Assembly: GCA_022820995.1 (NCBI GenBank)
Contig: JAJEEM010000008.1
Location: 31,008 to 95,007, forward strand
Source of the DNA: Gemmatimonadota bacterium
Lineage (GTDB): Bacteria; Gemmatimonadota; Gemmatimonadetes; Palauibacterales; Palauibacteraceae
Reading direction: 5' to 3'
DNA: 64,000 nucleotides
Positions 27,154-36,079 of this stretch are shown piece by piece (position 1 is the first letter of the stretch; the number at the start of each line of letters is the position of its first letter). Position numbers and translations under genes: made by a program. Below the pieces are notes generated by a model. That model was not told the DNA's origin. It searched no databases and saw nothing but the letters and a program-made list of their open reading frames with translations.

Positions 27154-29484
27154 TCAGAGGCCGATCGAGCCTTCGAGACAGGAGCGGGGGACGTCGAACG
27201 CGTCGACGAGGGGGATGGCCTGGGGACGAATCTCGGCGCAGAGCGCGGTCACGGTGCGGCGGATGGCCTTGCTCTTGGGCGGATCCAGATAGCCCCGCTC
27301 CAGGAACCACGCCGCCTCGCGCTCGATCGTGGCGAGCGCGTAGAGACTGCGCAGGCGCTCGAGCCACTCCGCGACGCCGGAACCCGGCGTGCGGCGCTCG
27401 GCAGCGATCATCGAGCGCAGGATCTCGCACTCGACGTGGGCCCGGGCGGCCGTGAGCGCGTGATGCTGGCAGTCCGTGAGCGCGTCGAACGAGGTCATTC
27501 CGCGCGCGATCCGCTGCCGGACCCGCCGGGCGAGGGAAAGCACGAGGTCCGAGCGGCGGGCGTCGAAAACCGTGTCGTGGAAACCGGGGTCGCGGAGGTG
27601 GGCTTCGCCCGTCTTCCGTGAGATGACCCAGTTGCGCTCGGCGATCGCGCGGCCGGCGCGGCCGGCGACGAAGCGCGCGATCCCAAGCGCGCCGAGATCC
27701 CCGAACTGCTGGCGGAAGCCCGTGAGGAGGTCCTTCGCCACAAGCTGCATGAGGACGGTGTTGTCGCCCTCGAAGGTCGTGAAGACGTCGCTGTCCGCCT
27801 TGAGTGCCGCGAAGCGGTTGTTCGCGAGGTAGCCGCGCCCCCCGCACGACTCGCGGCACGCCTGGATGGTGTCCGTCGCATGCCAGGTGGCCAGGGCCTT
27901 GAGCCCGGCCGCGGCCGCCTCGAGGCGCCGCCGCCGCGCCACGGTCCTCGGATCGCCGGCGTCCCCCGCTTCCGCGGTGACCGCAGCCAGGTACTCCGCC
28001 TGCAGGTCGTGGAGCGCGAAATTGAGCGCATACGTCGTGGCAAGGCGCGGGAGCAGTCGCCGCTGGTGGGCGGGATAGTCGAGGAGGATGCGCTCGGCTT
28101 CGCCGGGCGGACCGAACTGCCGGCGGCGCGCGCCGTACCGGACCGCGATCGTGAGGGCGACCTTCGTCGCGCTGAGCGCCGCGCTGCCCACGGCCACGCG
28201 GCCGCTCACGAGGGTGCCGAGCATGGTGAAGAAGCGCCGGGCCGGGCTCGCGATCGGGCTCCGGTAGGTCCCCTCGTCGTCGATGGAGGCGAAGCGGTCG
28301 AGGAGGTTCCCGCGCGGCACGCGCACGCGATCGAAATGCAGGCGTCCGTTGTCCACGCCGTTCAGGCCGAGCTTCTCCCCGCAATCCTCGATCGTCACGC
28401 CCGGCAGCGCCCCCCCGTCGTCGCCGCGGATGGGGACGAGGATCGCATGCACGCCGCGCCCCTCTCCACCCACCTCCAGCTGGGCGAACACCGTCGCGAG
28501 CCGGCCGTCCCGCGCCGCGTTCCCGATGTAGTCCTTGCGCGCCCCCGGCACCGGGGTGTGCACGACGATCTCCCGGGCCCCCGGGTCGTAGACCGCCGTC
28601 GTCTGGATGTCGTAGACGTTGGACCCGTGCAGCGTCTCGCTCATCGCGAAACACCCCGGGAGCGCCAGCGTCCCCGCGCCTCTCAGGTATTTCTCGTGGT
28701 GTCGCCGCGAACCGAGCTGGTGGATGCTGCCGCCGAAGAGCCCGAACTGGACGCCGAACTTCGTGAGCAGGCTGAGGTCGAAGAAGGCGAGCGTCTCGAA
28801 GGTGGCGATGAAGCCCGCGGGATCGTCCCCGCCCCCGAACTCCGCAGGGTAGCTGAGCGCCCCGAGCCCCTCGTCGGCGAGCTCCCGGCACCATTCCGAC
28901 ACCCGCGCCCGGTAGTCGGCCGTCGAGAGACCGGCCACCGTCTCGAACCGGCCGTCCGAAAGGAGCGCGCACACGCGACGCCGGGTCTCGGGGGCCGGAC
29001 CGCGGAGGGAGCCCGCCATCGCGTCGGGGTCGAAGCGCGGCCGAACATCGGGAAGCGGCGCGATCGGCCGCGCCGGGTCGAAGAGCGTCGCCACCGCGTC
29101 CGGACCGCCCAGGCCCAGCGTTTCCTCGATGCGGAGGATGGCCGCGCGCTCCTCCCGCGTCGGGTGCTCGCCGTCGGCCTCCGCGATCGCGATGCCGAGT
29201 TCCGTGAGGGATCGCTTTCGTTCGGGCGAGACCTCCACCGCCCGCCGCCGCACCTCATCGACGAGGTGGAGGAGCCGCTCCGCCGACGGCGGCGCTTCGG
29301 GATCGAGCCACTCCGCGAGGGCGCCTTCGCGCACCCCCGCCTCGCGCAGGTGCCCGCGCAGCATTTCCAGTTCTTCCGCCGCGAGTTCCCCGTCAGCCCA
29401 CGCGACGTAAAGGAGAGGGCAAAGGGCGAGCGACCCGGGCTCGGCGGCGGAGTCGCCGCCCGGCGCCGAGCCGGGGCCGGCCAT
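27154..29484 (-). CDS. TerB-like domain fused to an acyl-CoA oxidase/dehydrogenase
   Basis: A 776-residue protein. Residues about 15-135 resemble a TerB/tellurite-resistance-type helical domain (LCPLLYVAWADGELAAEELE, then ELGIAIAEADGEHPTREER). The rest is an acyl-CoA oxidase-type flavoprotein: SETLHGSNVYDIQTTAVYD is the FAD/substrate region, and CRESCGGRGYLANNRF followed by DVFTTFEGDNTVL is the signature of peroxisomal-type acyl-CoA oxidases. It would carry out the first step of fatty-acyl beta-oxidation, passing electrons to oxygen or another acceptor. The ATG at 29484 precedes the TerB-like domain; the open frame continues upstream only as a shadow of the CDGSH gene. TerB role here is unknown. 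Confidence 0.87.
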   Translation of the reverse strand: MAGPGSAPGGDSAAEPGSLALCPLLYVAWADGELAAEELEMLRGHLREAGVREGALAEWLDPEAPPSAERLLHLVDEVRRRAVEVSPERKRSLTELGIAIAEADGEHPTREERAAILRIEETLGLGGPDAVATLFDPARPIAPLPDVRPRFDPDAMAGSLRGPAPETRRRVCALLSDGRFETVAGLSTADYRARVSEWCRELADEGLGALSYPAEFGGGDDPAGFIATFETLAFFDLSLLTKFGVQFGLFGGSIHQLGSRRHHEKYLRGAGTLALPGCFAMSETLHGSNVYDIQTTAVYDPGAREIVVHTPVPGARKDYIGNAARDGRLATVFAQLEVGGEGRGVHAILVPIRGDDGGALPGVTIEDCGEKLGLNGVDNGRLHFDRVRVPRGNLLDRFASIDDEGTYRSPIASPARRFFTMLGTLVSGRVAVGSAALSATKVALTIAVRYGARRRQFGPPGEAERILLDYPAHQRRLLPRLATTYALNFALHDLQAEYLAAVTAEAGDAGDPRTVARRRRLEAAAAGLKALATWHATDTIQACRESCGGRGYLANNRFAALKADSDVFTTFEGDNTVLMQLVAKDLLTGFRQQFGDLGALGIARFVAGRAGRAIAERNWVISRKTGEAHLRDPGFHDTVFDARRSDLVLSLARRVRQRIARGMTSFDALTDCQHHALTAARAHVECEILRSMIAAERRTPGSGVAEWLERLRSLYALATIEREAAWFLERGYLDPPKSKAIRRTVTALCAEIRPQAIPLVDAFDVPRSCLEGSIGL

Positions 29485-29942
29485 TCTCCGAGGCCCTCCG
29501 CCTCGAACCCGATCTCCTTGTGGGAGCCATCGCAGAACGGCTTGTTCTTCGACGCGCCGCAGCGGCACATCCAGGGCTGCCGGAAGCGCGCCGACCCTTC
29601 GTGCCCCTCTCCGCTGAGTTCCACGACGCCGTCGAAGTGCAGGGGTCCGTTCGCGTGCGCCGTGACGACGATGTCCCCGGCCTCCTTCCCGGACGTCGCC
29701 TCCGGCCCGGACACCGCGCGGTCCGTGTCGATCGGCCCGGAGGCCCGGAACTCGATGTCGCGGTGCGCCCCGTCGCAGAACGGCTTGTTCGCGGACTTCC
29801 CGCACCGGCACAGGGCGGCCTTCGGCTTCTCGATGCCGTCTTCCGCCCCCGCCGTGCGCACGCGCAGAGGGCTACGCACGAGGAGCGGGCCGTCCCCGCC
29901 GCAGTGAACGATGCATCCGTCTGCCGTCATCTGATCTCCCAT
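29482..29942 (-). CDS. Double CDGSH iron-sulphur domain protein (coding part; frame stays open downstream)
   Basis: The first 150 residues of this frame hold two CDGSH motifs, CRCGKSANKPFCDGAH and CRCGASKNKPFCDGSH, each with the three Cys and one His that bind a 2Fe-2S cluster. An N-terminal strand DGPLLVRSPLRVR is also usual in the family. The start may be 29942 or 29930; the latter has GGGAG at good spacing. No stop follows the second motif: the frame remains open to 28683, deep inside the oxidase gene, where it reads as shadow sequence. I therefore end the feature near the oxidase start. Either the true stop was lost, there is a frameshift, or the two are joined by recoding. Redox or Fe-S transfer role is inference. 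Confidence 0.75.
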
Positions 29943-29958
29943 CGCAGTCCGTCCGCCG

Positions 29959-32352
29959 TCAGGGGACGAGTTCGGTTCGTCTCGGTCTGAGGAGGAATAC
30001 GCCCTCGAGCATGCTCGTCACGAGGACGGTCCCGCTCTCGAAGTAGGGGAACGCCGTCCACGCCCCGTTGAAACCGGGAGGATCGGCGCCGTACGGCGTC
30101 GTGTCGAAATGCCCGACCTCCCGCAGGTTCTCGGGGTCGCTGATGTCGATGACGCGGAAGCCGGCCTGGTAGTTGGCCTGGTACATCCGGTCGCCCTTCA
30201 CGTAGAGATTGTGGTCCGTCGCGTTGTTGGGTCCGTAGTAGTCCGCGATCACGACCGGGTCGTCGAGATCCGTCACGTCCCACACGATGGTCTTCGTGCG
30301 GTCCGTCGTGCCGACGAGTTCGTCGAGTTCGTCGTCCAGGAAGAAGTAGCGCCGGTCGTCGCTCAGCCACCCCTGGTGGATGTAGGCGACGCCGGGGTAC
30401 GCCGCGGCCGAGATCGGGCGCGGGTTCGACTTGTCCGTGACGTCGACGATCCGGAGCGCGGTCTCGTTCGACGCGAAACACAGCTCCCGGCCCCGGTAGT
30501 CCGCGTCTGGCCCGTCGTACACGAGGCACTGCGCGTCGTGCGTCCGCCCCTGGAAGATGAGCCCCTCGGTATCCGTGTAGCAGCCGGCGAACTCGGGCGC
30601 GAGCGGCTCGCGGATGTCGATCATCACGAGGCCGCCGCCGCAGGTGTGCCCGTCCCCGCTCGTGGAGACGGTGAAGGCGGTGCCCGCGCCGGTGTCGATG
30701 ATGAGGTTGTGGGCGCTCCCGATCCCATCCCAGCGGAGGTCGGGCTCGAATTCCACGGGGGGACTCGCGACGTCGCGCAGGCGGGTGAGATCGAAGATGA
30801 CGAGCCCGTGTGCGCCGGCCCCGTCCCCGGTGAAGAAGAGGTGGTCGGCGTAGACCTTGAGGTCGCGCGCGCCGCTGTGGTTCGCGGGGATGACGCCGAG
30901 ATATACGGGGTTGACGGCGTCGGTGACGTCGACGATCGCGGCCCCCCCGGAACGGCCGACGAGACCGTACTCGCGGCCGGTCTCGGGGTCCGTCCAGCCC
31001 CACGCGTCGCTCACCCGCTCCCCCGGCTCGGCGCCGATCGAGGCGAGGGGGAGGTAGGACTGGAGGTCGACATCCGAGCAGTCGAAGCCCGCGGCGCGGT
31101 CGTCCTCGCAGCGCACCTCCGCCGCGGTCACCGCGGCGGGCGGCGTCCCGGGGCGCAGCCAGACCGGCTCCGACCAGGAGCCGTCCCCCGCCGCCTCGTA
31201 GACGGCTGCGAGCCCCGCGCTCCCCTCGGATGCGGGGCTGCCGACCACGGCGAGGCCGGGGCGCAGGGCCACCGCGGCGCCGAAGCCCGCGACGAGAGCC
31301 GCGCCCTCGGGCGAGAAGGCGTGGGCCGCGCGCCATTCACCGTTCGCGTTCGCGCGGGTGAAGGCGTCGACCCGGCCCCGGCCGTCCTCCGCTCCCGGCG
31401 CTCCGACGATGAGTTCGTCTCCGGCGGCCGCGAGCGCGGTCCCGAAACGCTGGCCCGCCCCCGGATCGCCCGGGAGCAGCGTCGCGGCCTCAGCCCAGTC
31501 GCCCCCCGCCGCGCGGACGAAGAGCACGACCCGGCCGACCGATCCATCCGCCGAGGGCGCGCCCACGGCGAGTTCGTCATCGCCGATGAAGAGGACGCTG
31601 GCGCCCAGGCCGGCGCCCCCGCCCAGCGCGGGCGAATCGAGCGCCGCCTCGCGGCTCCACGTCCCGTCGGCCCCGCGCGCGAACAGGTACACCGTGCCCG
31701 AACCTCCCTGCCCCGGCGCCCCGACCGCCGCCAGCCCCTCGCGCACCGCCATTGCCGCTCCGTACCGGGCGTTCGCCCGCAAATCTCCCGCCTCGAGCGA
31801 GCCCGCGGCGCTCCACGAACCGTCCGGCCCGCGCGCATAGATTTGAACCACGGTGCCGGCGCCCGGCCCGCCCGGCGCCGAGACGAGCGCGACATCCCCG
31901 TCCGCCGCGACGACGCGCGCGGGCGGCTGCAGGATCGCCATCACCCGGCCCATGCTCATCTCTTCGGGAGCCGCGGCGGCTTCGGCGCGGAGCGGCAGGG
32001 AGCCCGACTCCGCCCAGGCGCCGTCCGCCCCGCGCGCGAACCCGTACGCACCGATCATCACCTGCGGATCCCCGCTCGCCGCGAGGAACCCGCCCTCCAC
32101 CGGCGCCACGGTGCGGCCGAACGACTCCCCCAGAAGCGAACCCGCCGACCACACCTCCTGCACCTGCGCCCAGCCGCTCCCGTCCCTTTCGAACACGAGC
32201 ACCGAGGCGGGCCCATGCCCGAACTCCGGCTTGAGGACCAGGATCTCGTCCGTCGCGGGCACCCACACCGCGGCCCCGAACCCATCCTGCGCCGCCACGG
32301 GCGCGCACACGGCGACGGCTCCGAACACGATCCAGAACATCCGTCTCATCAT
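29959..32352 (-). CDS. Secreted choice-of-anchor-B (LVIVD-repeat) propeller protein
   Basis: About 797 residues with a signal peptide (MRRMFWIVFGAVAVCAPVAAQ). The first half has FG-GAP/integrin-like repeats (units such as ARYGAAMAVREGLAAVGAPG and RFGTALAAAGDELIVGAPG); the second half has LVIVD-type blades (SGGAAIVDVTDAVNPVYLG, ALRIVDVTDKSNPRPI, FRVIDISDPENLREV), as in choice-of-anchor-B family proteins. I place the start at 32352 (or the adjacent ATG at 32349, with GGGAGG upstream); an upstream TTG overlaps the vapC stop. Likely extracytoplasmic; ligand unknown. Four or more cysteines (CEDD..CSD, CGGG, CYTD, CLVY) may form disulphides. Confidence 0.82.
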   Translation of the reverse strand: MMRRMFWIVFGAVAVCAPVAAQDGFGAAVWVPATDEILVLKPEFGHGPASVLVFERDGSGWAQVQEVWSAGSLLGESFGRTVAPVEGGFLAASGDPQVMIGAYGFARGADGAWAESGSLPLRAEAAAAPEEMSMGRVMAILQPPARVVAADGDVALVSAPGGPGAGTVVQIYARGPDGSWSAAGSLEAGDLRANARYGAAMAVREGLAAVGAPGQGGSGTVYLFARGADGTWSREAALDSPALGGGAGLGASVLFIGDDELAVGAPSADGSVGRVVLFVRAAGGDWAEAATLLPGDPGAGQRFGTALAAAGDELIVGAPGAEDGRGRVDAFTRANANGEWRAAHAFSPEGAALVAGFGAAVALRPGLAVVGSPASEGSAGLAAVYEAAGDGSWSEPVWLRPGTPPAAVTAAEVRCEDDRAAGFDCSDVDLQSYLPLASIGAEPGERVSDAWGWTDPETGREYGLVGRSGGAAIVDVTDAVNPVYLGVIPANHSGARDLKVYADHLFFTGDGAGAHGLVIFDLTRLRDVASPPVEFEPDLRWDGIGSAHNLIIDTGAGTAFTVSTSGDGHTCGGGLVMIDIREPLAPEFAGCYTDTEGLIFQGRTHDAQCLVYDGPDADYRGRELCFASNETALRIVDVTDKSNPRPISAAAYPGVAYIHQGWLSDDRRYFFLDDELDELVGTTDRTKTIVWDVTDLDDPVVIADYYGPNNATDHNLYVKGDRMYQANYQAGFRVIDISDPENLREVGHFDTTPYGADPPGFNGAWTAFPYFESGTVLVTSMLEGVFLLRPRRTELVP

Positions 32353-32381
32353 CGGCCTCCCGGCAGGCTTCGTGGGCGTCA

Positions 32382-32753
32382 TCAAGCCAGTTGAACTCCG
32401 AACGCCGTGAAACGGCGGAAATCCGCCTCATCGGCCGTGGCGAGCTGCGCGCCGACACCGAGCGCCGACGCCGCAATCAGGCAGTCGGGCAGCGATCCGC
32501 GCCGACGCCCGCACTCGTTGAAGAGACGGGCCGCCACGACCGCGTCCACTCCGGTGAGATCGACGCGGGGGCCGACGATGGCATCGGCCACTCGCAGTCG
32601 GGACGGGGAGAGCGGGCCGCAAAGGAACTCGGCCCACGCCACGGCGCTCATGCCGATCTCCTCGCCCGCCGAGATCCAGCCACTCAACCGCCGATCTTCC
32701 ATCGATCCGGCGATGAGCGCCCGGATGAGAAAGCTGGTATCGAGGTGGATCAT
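32382..32753 (-). CDS. vapC: VapC-type PIN-domain ribonuclease toxin
   Basis: A 123-residue PIN nuclease with the four acidic metal-binding residues expected: Asp5 (IHLDTS), Glu42 (WAEFL), Asp90 (LPDCLIAA) and Asp108 (TADEADF). VapC toxins cleave tRNA or rRNA when their antitoxin is degraded. Its ATG overlaps the stop of the ribbon-helix-helix antitoxin gene (ATGA). All catalytic residues are intact. Confidence 0.92.
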   Translation of the reverse strand: MIHLDTSFLIRALIAGSMEDRRLSGWISAGEEIGMSAVAWAEFLCGPLSPSRLRVADAIVGPRVDLTGVDAVVAARLFNECGRRRGSLPDCLIAASALGVGAQLATADEADFRRFTAFGVQLA

Positions 32754-33034
32754 TCCTCGGCCGCGTCGGGGGGTGTCGTCCAGGCACGGCGTTCGGCCCT
32801 GACGTCGCGCACCCAGCGCTCGACATCCACACCGTCCTCCAGAACGTCGGCCTGCAGTTGGCGAAGGGCCGCCAGCGGTCCACCCGCGCCGCCCCTGTCT
32901 TCCGCTGCCGCCGTCCTGACCGCACGGCGCAGTACTTCGGACTTGGAGACGTTCCAGCGCGATGCCAGCGCTTCCAGCGTTCGCACCGTCTCCACATCGA
33001 GCGAGTAGGTGGATTTTATGGTAGTGGTGGCCAT
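32750..33034 (-). CDS. vapB: Ribbon-helix-helix antitoxin of the VapBC pair
   Basis: A 94-residue protein. Residues 1-45 form a CopG/MetJ ribbon-helix-helix (STYSLDVETVRTLEALASRW, then NVSKSEVLRRAV), which binds operator DNA as a dimer; the C-terminal half (VDVERWVRDVRAERRAW) should wrap and inhibit VapC. The gene overlaps vapC by four bases. A near-consensus promoter ends five bases before its ATG, pointing to a leaderless message and likely autorepression. Confidence 0.88.
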   Translation of the reverse strand: MATTTIKSTYSLDVETVRTLEALASRWNVSKSEVLRRAVRTAAAEDRGGAGGPLAALRQLQADVLEDGVDVERWVRDVRAERRAWTTPPDAAEE

Positions 33035-33039
33035 ACCTT

Positions 33040-33068
33040 ACAGTACGGCCCTACCATGGCGACATCAA
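33040..33068 (-). promoter_or_regulatory. Promoter of vapBC
   Basis: On the minus strand TTGATG (33063-33068), a 17-nt spacer and TACTGT (33040-33045). The -10 box ends 5 nt before the vapB ATG, so the transcript should be leaderless. The first two bases of the -35 overlap the 20-bp tandem repeat at 33067-33106. Confidence 0.45.
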
Positions 33069-33106
33069 GCATCTTTGGTTTGCGCGAAGCATCTTTGGTT
33101 TGCGCG
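33067..33106. repeat. Perfect 20-bp tandem duplication between trpA and vapB
   Basis: The 20-mer aagcatctttggtttgcgcg occurs at 33067-33086 and again at 33087-33106 without mismatch. It lies just after the trpA stop and directly upstream of the vapB promoter, and it is less GC-rich than its surroundings. It may be a regulator site or a slippage duplication. Confidence 0.8.
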
Positions 33107-33114
33107 CGGACCCT

Positions 33115-33912
33115 TTACCTGTCGCGGTGCACGGCCGCGGCGAGGGCGGCGGACAGCTCTCCGAACGCACCCTCGCCGCGGTCCAGCGCGGCGATGAGCG
33201 CGGACCCCACGACGACGCCGTCCGCCATGCCCGCGACCGCGGCGGCCTGCTCCGGGGTGGAGATCCCGAACCCCACGGCCACCGGCAGCCGCACCATCTT
33301 CCGGAGCCCTCTCACCTGGTCCTCGAGCGAGGCGTCCAGCGCCTTCCGCGCGCCCGTCACGCCGAGGCGGGAGATGTAGTACAGAAACCCCGAGGCGTGG
33401 CCGAGGATGGTCTCGAGCCGCGCCCCCGGCGTGGTGGGGGCCGCGAGGGGGATGAGGTCGAGCGGACCGGCAGCCAGCCGCCGCTCCAGCGCCGGGTGCG
33501 ACCCCACGGGCAGGTCGGTGACGAGGAGCCCCGCCGCCCCCGCGGCCTCCGCCCGCGCCAGGAAACGCTCCACGCCCATGCGGAGAATCGGATTCAGGTA
33601 GGAGAAGACGACCACCGGCGGCAGGTCGGCCGACATCTCCGCCAGCTGATCGAGCGCCGACCCGACCGTGACCCCCTGCTCCAGCGCGCGCCAGCTCGCG
33701 GCCTGGATCGTCGGCCCGTCCGCGAGCGGGTCGCTGAACGGGATCCCCAGTTCGATGATGTCCGCGCCGTCCGCCGCCAGCCGCTCCAGCAGACGCGGCG
33801 TGTCCGCCGGCCGCGGGAAGCCGCTGGACAGAAAGGGGATGAACGCCGTGCGCTCGCCGAACGCATCCCCGATCCGCGTACGCGTGCCCACCGCCCCGCC
33901 CGGCAGGGTCAA
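33115..33912 (-). CDS. trpA: Tryptophan synthase alpha chain
   Basis: A TIM-barrel subunit of about 265 residues that cleaves indole-3-glycerol phosphate to indole and glyceraldehyde 3-phosphate, passing indole to TrpB. The catalytic region ADIIELGIPFSDPLADGP holds the conserved Glu and Asp; VVFSYLNPIL and GVTGARK (phosphate loop) are also present. I use the TTG at 33912, overlapping the stop of the S9 peptidase gene (TTGA); a GTG at 33891 is an alternative. It is separated from trpB (47.9 kb) by 14 kb, which is unusual for these partner subunits. Confidence 0.93.
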   Translation of the reverse strand: MTLPGGAVGTRTRIGDAFGERTAFIPFLSSGFPRPADTPRLLERLAADGADIIELGIPFSDPLADGPTIQAASWRALEQGVTVGSALDQLAEMSADLPPVVVFSYLNPILRMGVERFLARAEAAGAAGLLVTDLPVGSHPALERRLAAGPLDLIPLAAPTTPGARLETILGHASGFLYYISRLGVTGARKALDASLEDQVRGLRKMVRLPVAVGFGISTPEQAAAVAGMADGVVVGSALIAALDRGEGAFGELSAALAAAVHRDR

Positions 33913-35978
33913 GAGCCGCCGCTCTCCCCGTCGCCCTCCCCATCCTCCGTCGTGACCGACGCGCGGTGCGTCCCCCACTGCTCGAACCACTTCCTCAGGT
34001 AGAGCTGCGTGCGCAGGAAGTTCGACGGACGCGAACTCGTCCCGTGCCACTCCCCCTGGAAGCGCACCATGACCGTCGGCACGCCCTCGTAGTGAAGCGC
34101 CTGGTAGAACTCCTCCGTCTGACCCATCGGCGTCCGCAGATCCATCTCCCCCGTCATCAGCATCGTCGGCGTCGTCACGTTCCCGACGTAGAAGATGGAC
34201 GACCGGTCCATCCATTCCTCCGGGTCTTCCCAGAAGGGCTGCTTGAAGGTGCGCAGATAGCCGATGGCGTCGGACGTCCCCATCGCGGACATCCAGTTCA
34301 CGATCGGACAGTTCGCCGAGGCGGCCCGGAAGCGGTCCGTGTTCCCCACGATATACGACGTGAGTATCCCGCCGCCCGAGCACCCGTACACGAAGAGGTT
34401 GTCCCCGTCCACGTATCCGCGCCGCAGCATCTCGTCGACGCCGCCCATGAGGTCGGGAAAGTCCGCGCCCGGATAGTCGTGATTGATCGCGTTGGCGAAC
34501 TCCGTCCCGTATCCCGTGCTTCCCCGCGGGTTCGTGTAGAGGACGACGTAGTCGTTCGAGGCGTGCTCCTGGAAGGCGAAGTTGAACCCGCCATTGTACA
34601 TGCTGTGGGGCCCGCCGTGGATCGCGAGCATGAGCGGATACTCGCGGTCCGGGTCGAAGTCGGGCGGCTTCACGATCCAGCCCTGGATCCGGAAGCCGTC
34701 CGTCGACTCGTACCAGACCTCCTCAACCTCGCCGAGGGTCACGCCGTGGAGCACGTCCGCGTTGACCTCCGTGAGGCGGGTGACATCGCCCGGATCCGAG
34801 AGGGAGAACCGGTAGAGGTCGCCGGGCTCGTGGTCCGTGGAGATCGTGCCCACCGCGGTGCCGTCCTCCGCGAAGGAGGAGAGGGAGAAGAGATGCGCCC
34901 CCTCGGTGAGCTGCGTAACGCCGCCGTCGACGGAGACGAAGTGGAGCTGCCGGTACCCTTCCCGGTTCACGTTGAAGTAGAGGCCGCTCCCGTCGGGCGC
35001 CCACTGGAATCCGCCGGACTGCCGGTCATAGTCCCCGGAGATGAGCCGCGAGCCGGACCCGTCCCGGTTCATGACGTGGATTCTGCCGTTCCGGTAGGTG
35101 TCCCGGTGCTCGTCCCCCACGCTGTACGCGATGAGGCGGCCGTCGGGCGAGGGCACGGGTCCTGCGTCGGAGCCGCGCCGGTCCGTGAGCCGGCGAATCG
35201 CGCCCGACGCCACGGAGACGGCGTAGATCTCCGACTCCTGCCAGTGCTCGGGCCGGTCCCAGTCGGGAACGCGGTAGGAGGAAAAGTAGATCTCGGTCCC
35301 GTCGGGGCTCCAGGCGATCCCGCCGTGGTTCCAGTCCCCCGTCGTGAGCTGGCGGGCGGCGCCGCCATCGGCGGGCACGACGAACACATGCGTCCAGCCG
35401 GTGTCGACGTACCCCTGGCGGTCGCGCTTGTAGCCGGCGCGCTCGACGATCTTCGGCCCCGTGGTCCACGTCGCCCCGTCCGGCCGCGAGGGAAGGTCGA
35501 CGCCGGCGAAGTCCGCGCGGTCGTTCACCCGGCTCGTGAAGGCGATCCACTCGCCGTCGGGCGACCAGCGGGGAGAGGACGGGCCGTTCTCGAGGCGGGT
35601 GACCTGGCTCGTCGCGCCCTCTTCGTCCATCCAGCGCACGAAGATCTGGCTCCCGGCCGGCTCGCCCGCCGCCGTGAACAGGATGCGCGTGCCGTCGGGG
35701 GACCAGCGCGCCCCGCCGCCGTCGACGAGCGCCCGCTTCCGGCTGCCGTCCGCGTTCATCATGAAGAGGGACGACTCGCGGCGGTCGTTGACCTTGTCCA
35801 CCCAGCCGCGGGTGTAGACGATCCTCGATCCGTCCGGCGAGATCCGGGGGTCGGAGACCGACTCCATGTCCATGTAGTGGTCGAGCGACAGCCGTCGAGT
35901 CTGGGCCGCCGCATCCGCGGCGAGCGCGCCGGCGGCGAGGGCTGTCAGCAGGGCGGCGCTTCCGAACTTCGTCTTCAT
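33909..35978 (-). CDS. Secreted S9-family peptidase (prolyl oligopeptidase/acylaminoacyl-peptidase type)
   Basis: A 689-residue exported serine peptidase. The signal peptide is MKTKFGSAALLTALAAGALA; about 30-420 form a beta-propeller with SPDGSRIVYTR-like blades; about 440-689 are an alpha/beta hydrolase. The nucleophile is in VYGCSGGGIL, the acid in TGEMDLRTP and the histidine in GEWHGTSSRP. Such enzymes trim oligopeptides in the periplasm. The ATG at 35978 is preferred over an upstream frame extension because AAGGAG lies upstream and the signal peptide then begins correctly. Its stop overlaps trpA. Confidence 0.92.
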   Translation of the reverse strand: MKTKFGSAALLTALAAGALAADAAAQTRRLSLDHYMDMESVSDPRISPDGSRIVYTRGWVDKVNDRRESSLFMMNADGSRKRALVDGGGARWSPDGTRILFTAAGEPAGSQIFVRWMDEEGATSQVTRLENGPSSPRWSPDGEWIAFTSRVNDRADFAGVDLPSRPDGATWTTGPKIVERAGYKRDRQGYVDTGWTHVFVVPADGGAARQLTTGDWNHGGIAWSPDGTEIYFSSYRVPDWDRPEHWQESEIYAVSVASGAIRRLTDRRGSDAGPVPSPDGRLIAYSVGDEHRDTYRNGRIHVMNRDGSGSRLISGDYDRQSGGFQWAPDGSGLYFNVNREGYRQLHFVSVDGGVTQLTEGAHLFSLSSFAEDGTAVGTISTDHEPGDLYRFSLSDPGDVTRLTEVNADVLHGVTLGEVEEVWYESTDGFRIQGWIVKPPDFDPDREYPLMLAIHGGPHSMYNGGFNFAFQEHASNDYVVLYTNPRGSTGYGTEFANAINHDYPGADFPDLMGGVDEMLRRGYVDGDNLFVYGCSGGGILTSYIVGNTDRFRAASANCPIVNWMSAMGTSDAIGYLRTFKQPFWEDPEEWMDRSSIFYVGNVTTPTMLMTGEMDLRTPMGQTEEFYQALHYEGVPTVMVRFQGEWHGTSSRPSNFLRTQLYLRKWFEQWGTHRASVTTEDGEGDGESGGS

Positions 35979-36079
35979 CCTTCGCTCCTTCGGCTTCGTA
36001 ACCGGCCCGGGGTGGGACGCACTAGTATCGGCGATCGGAGAAGGAGCGGCCACCCGGCCAGCGGCGCGAGGGACGTGGG

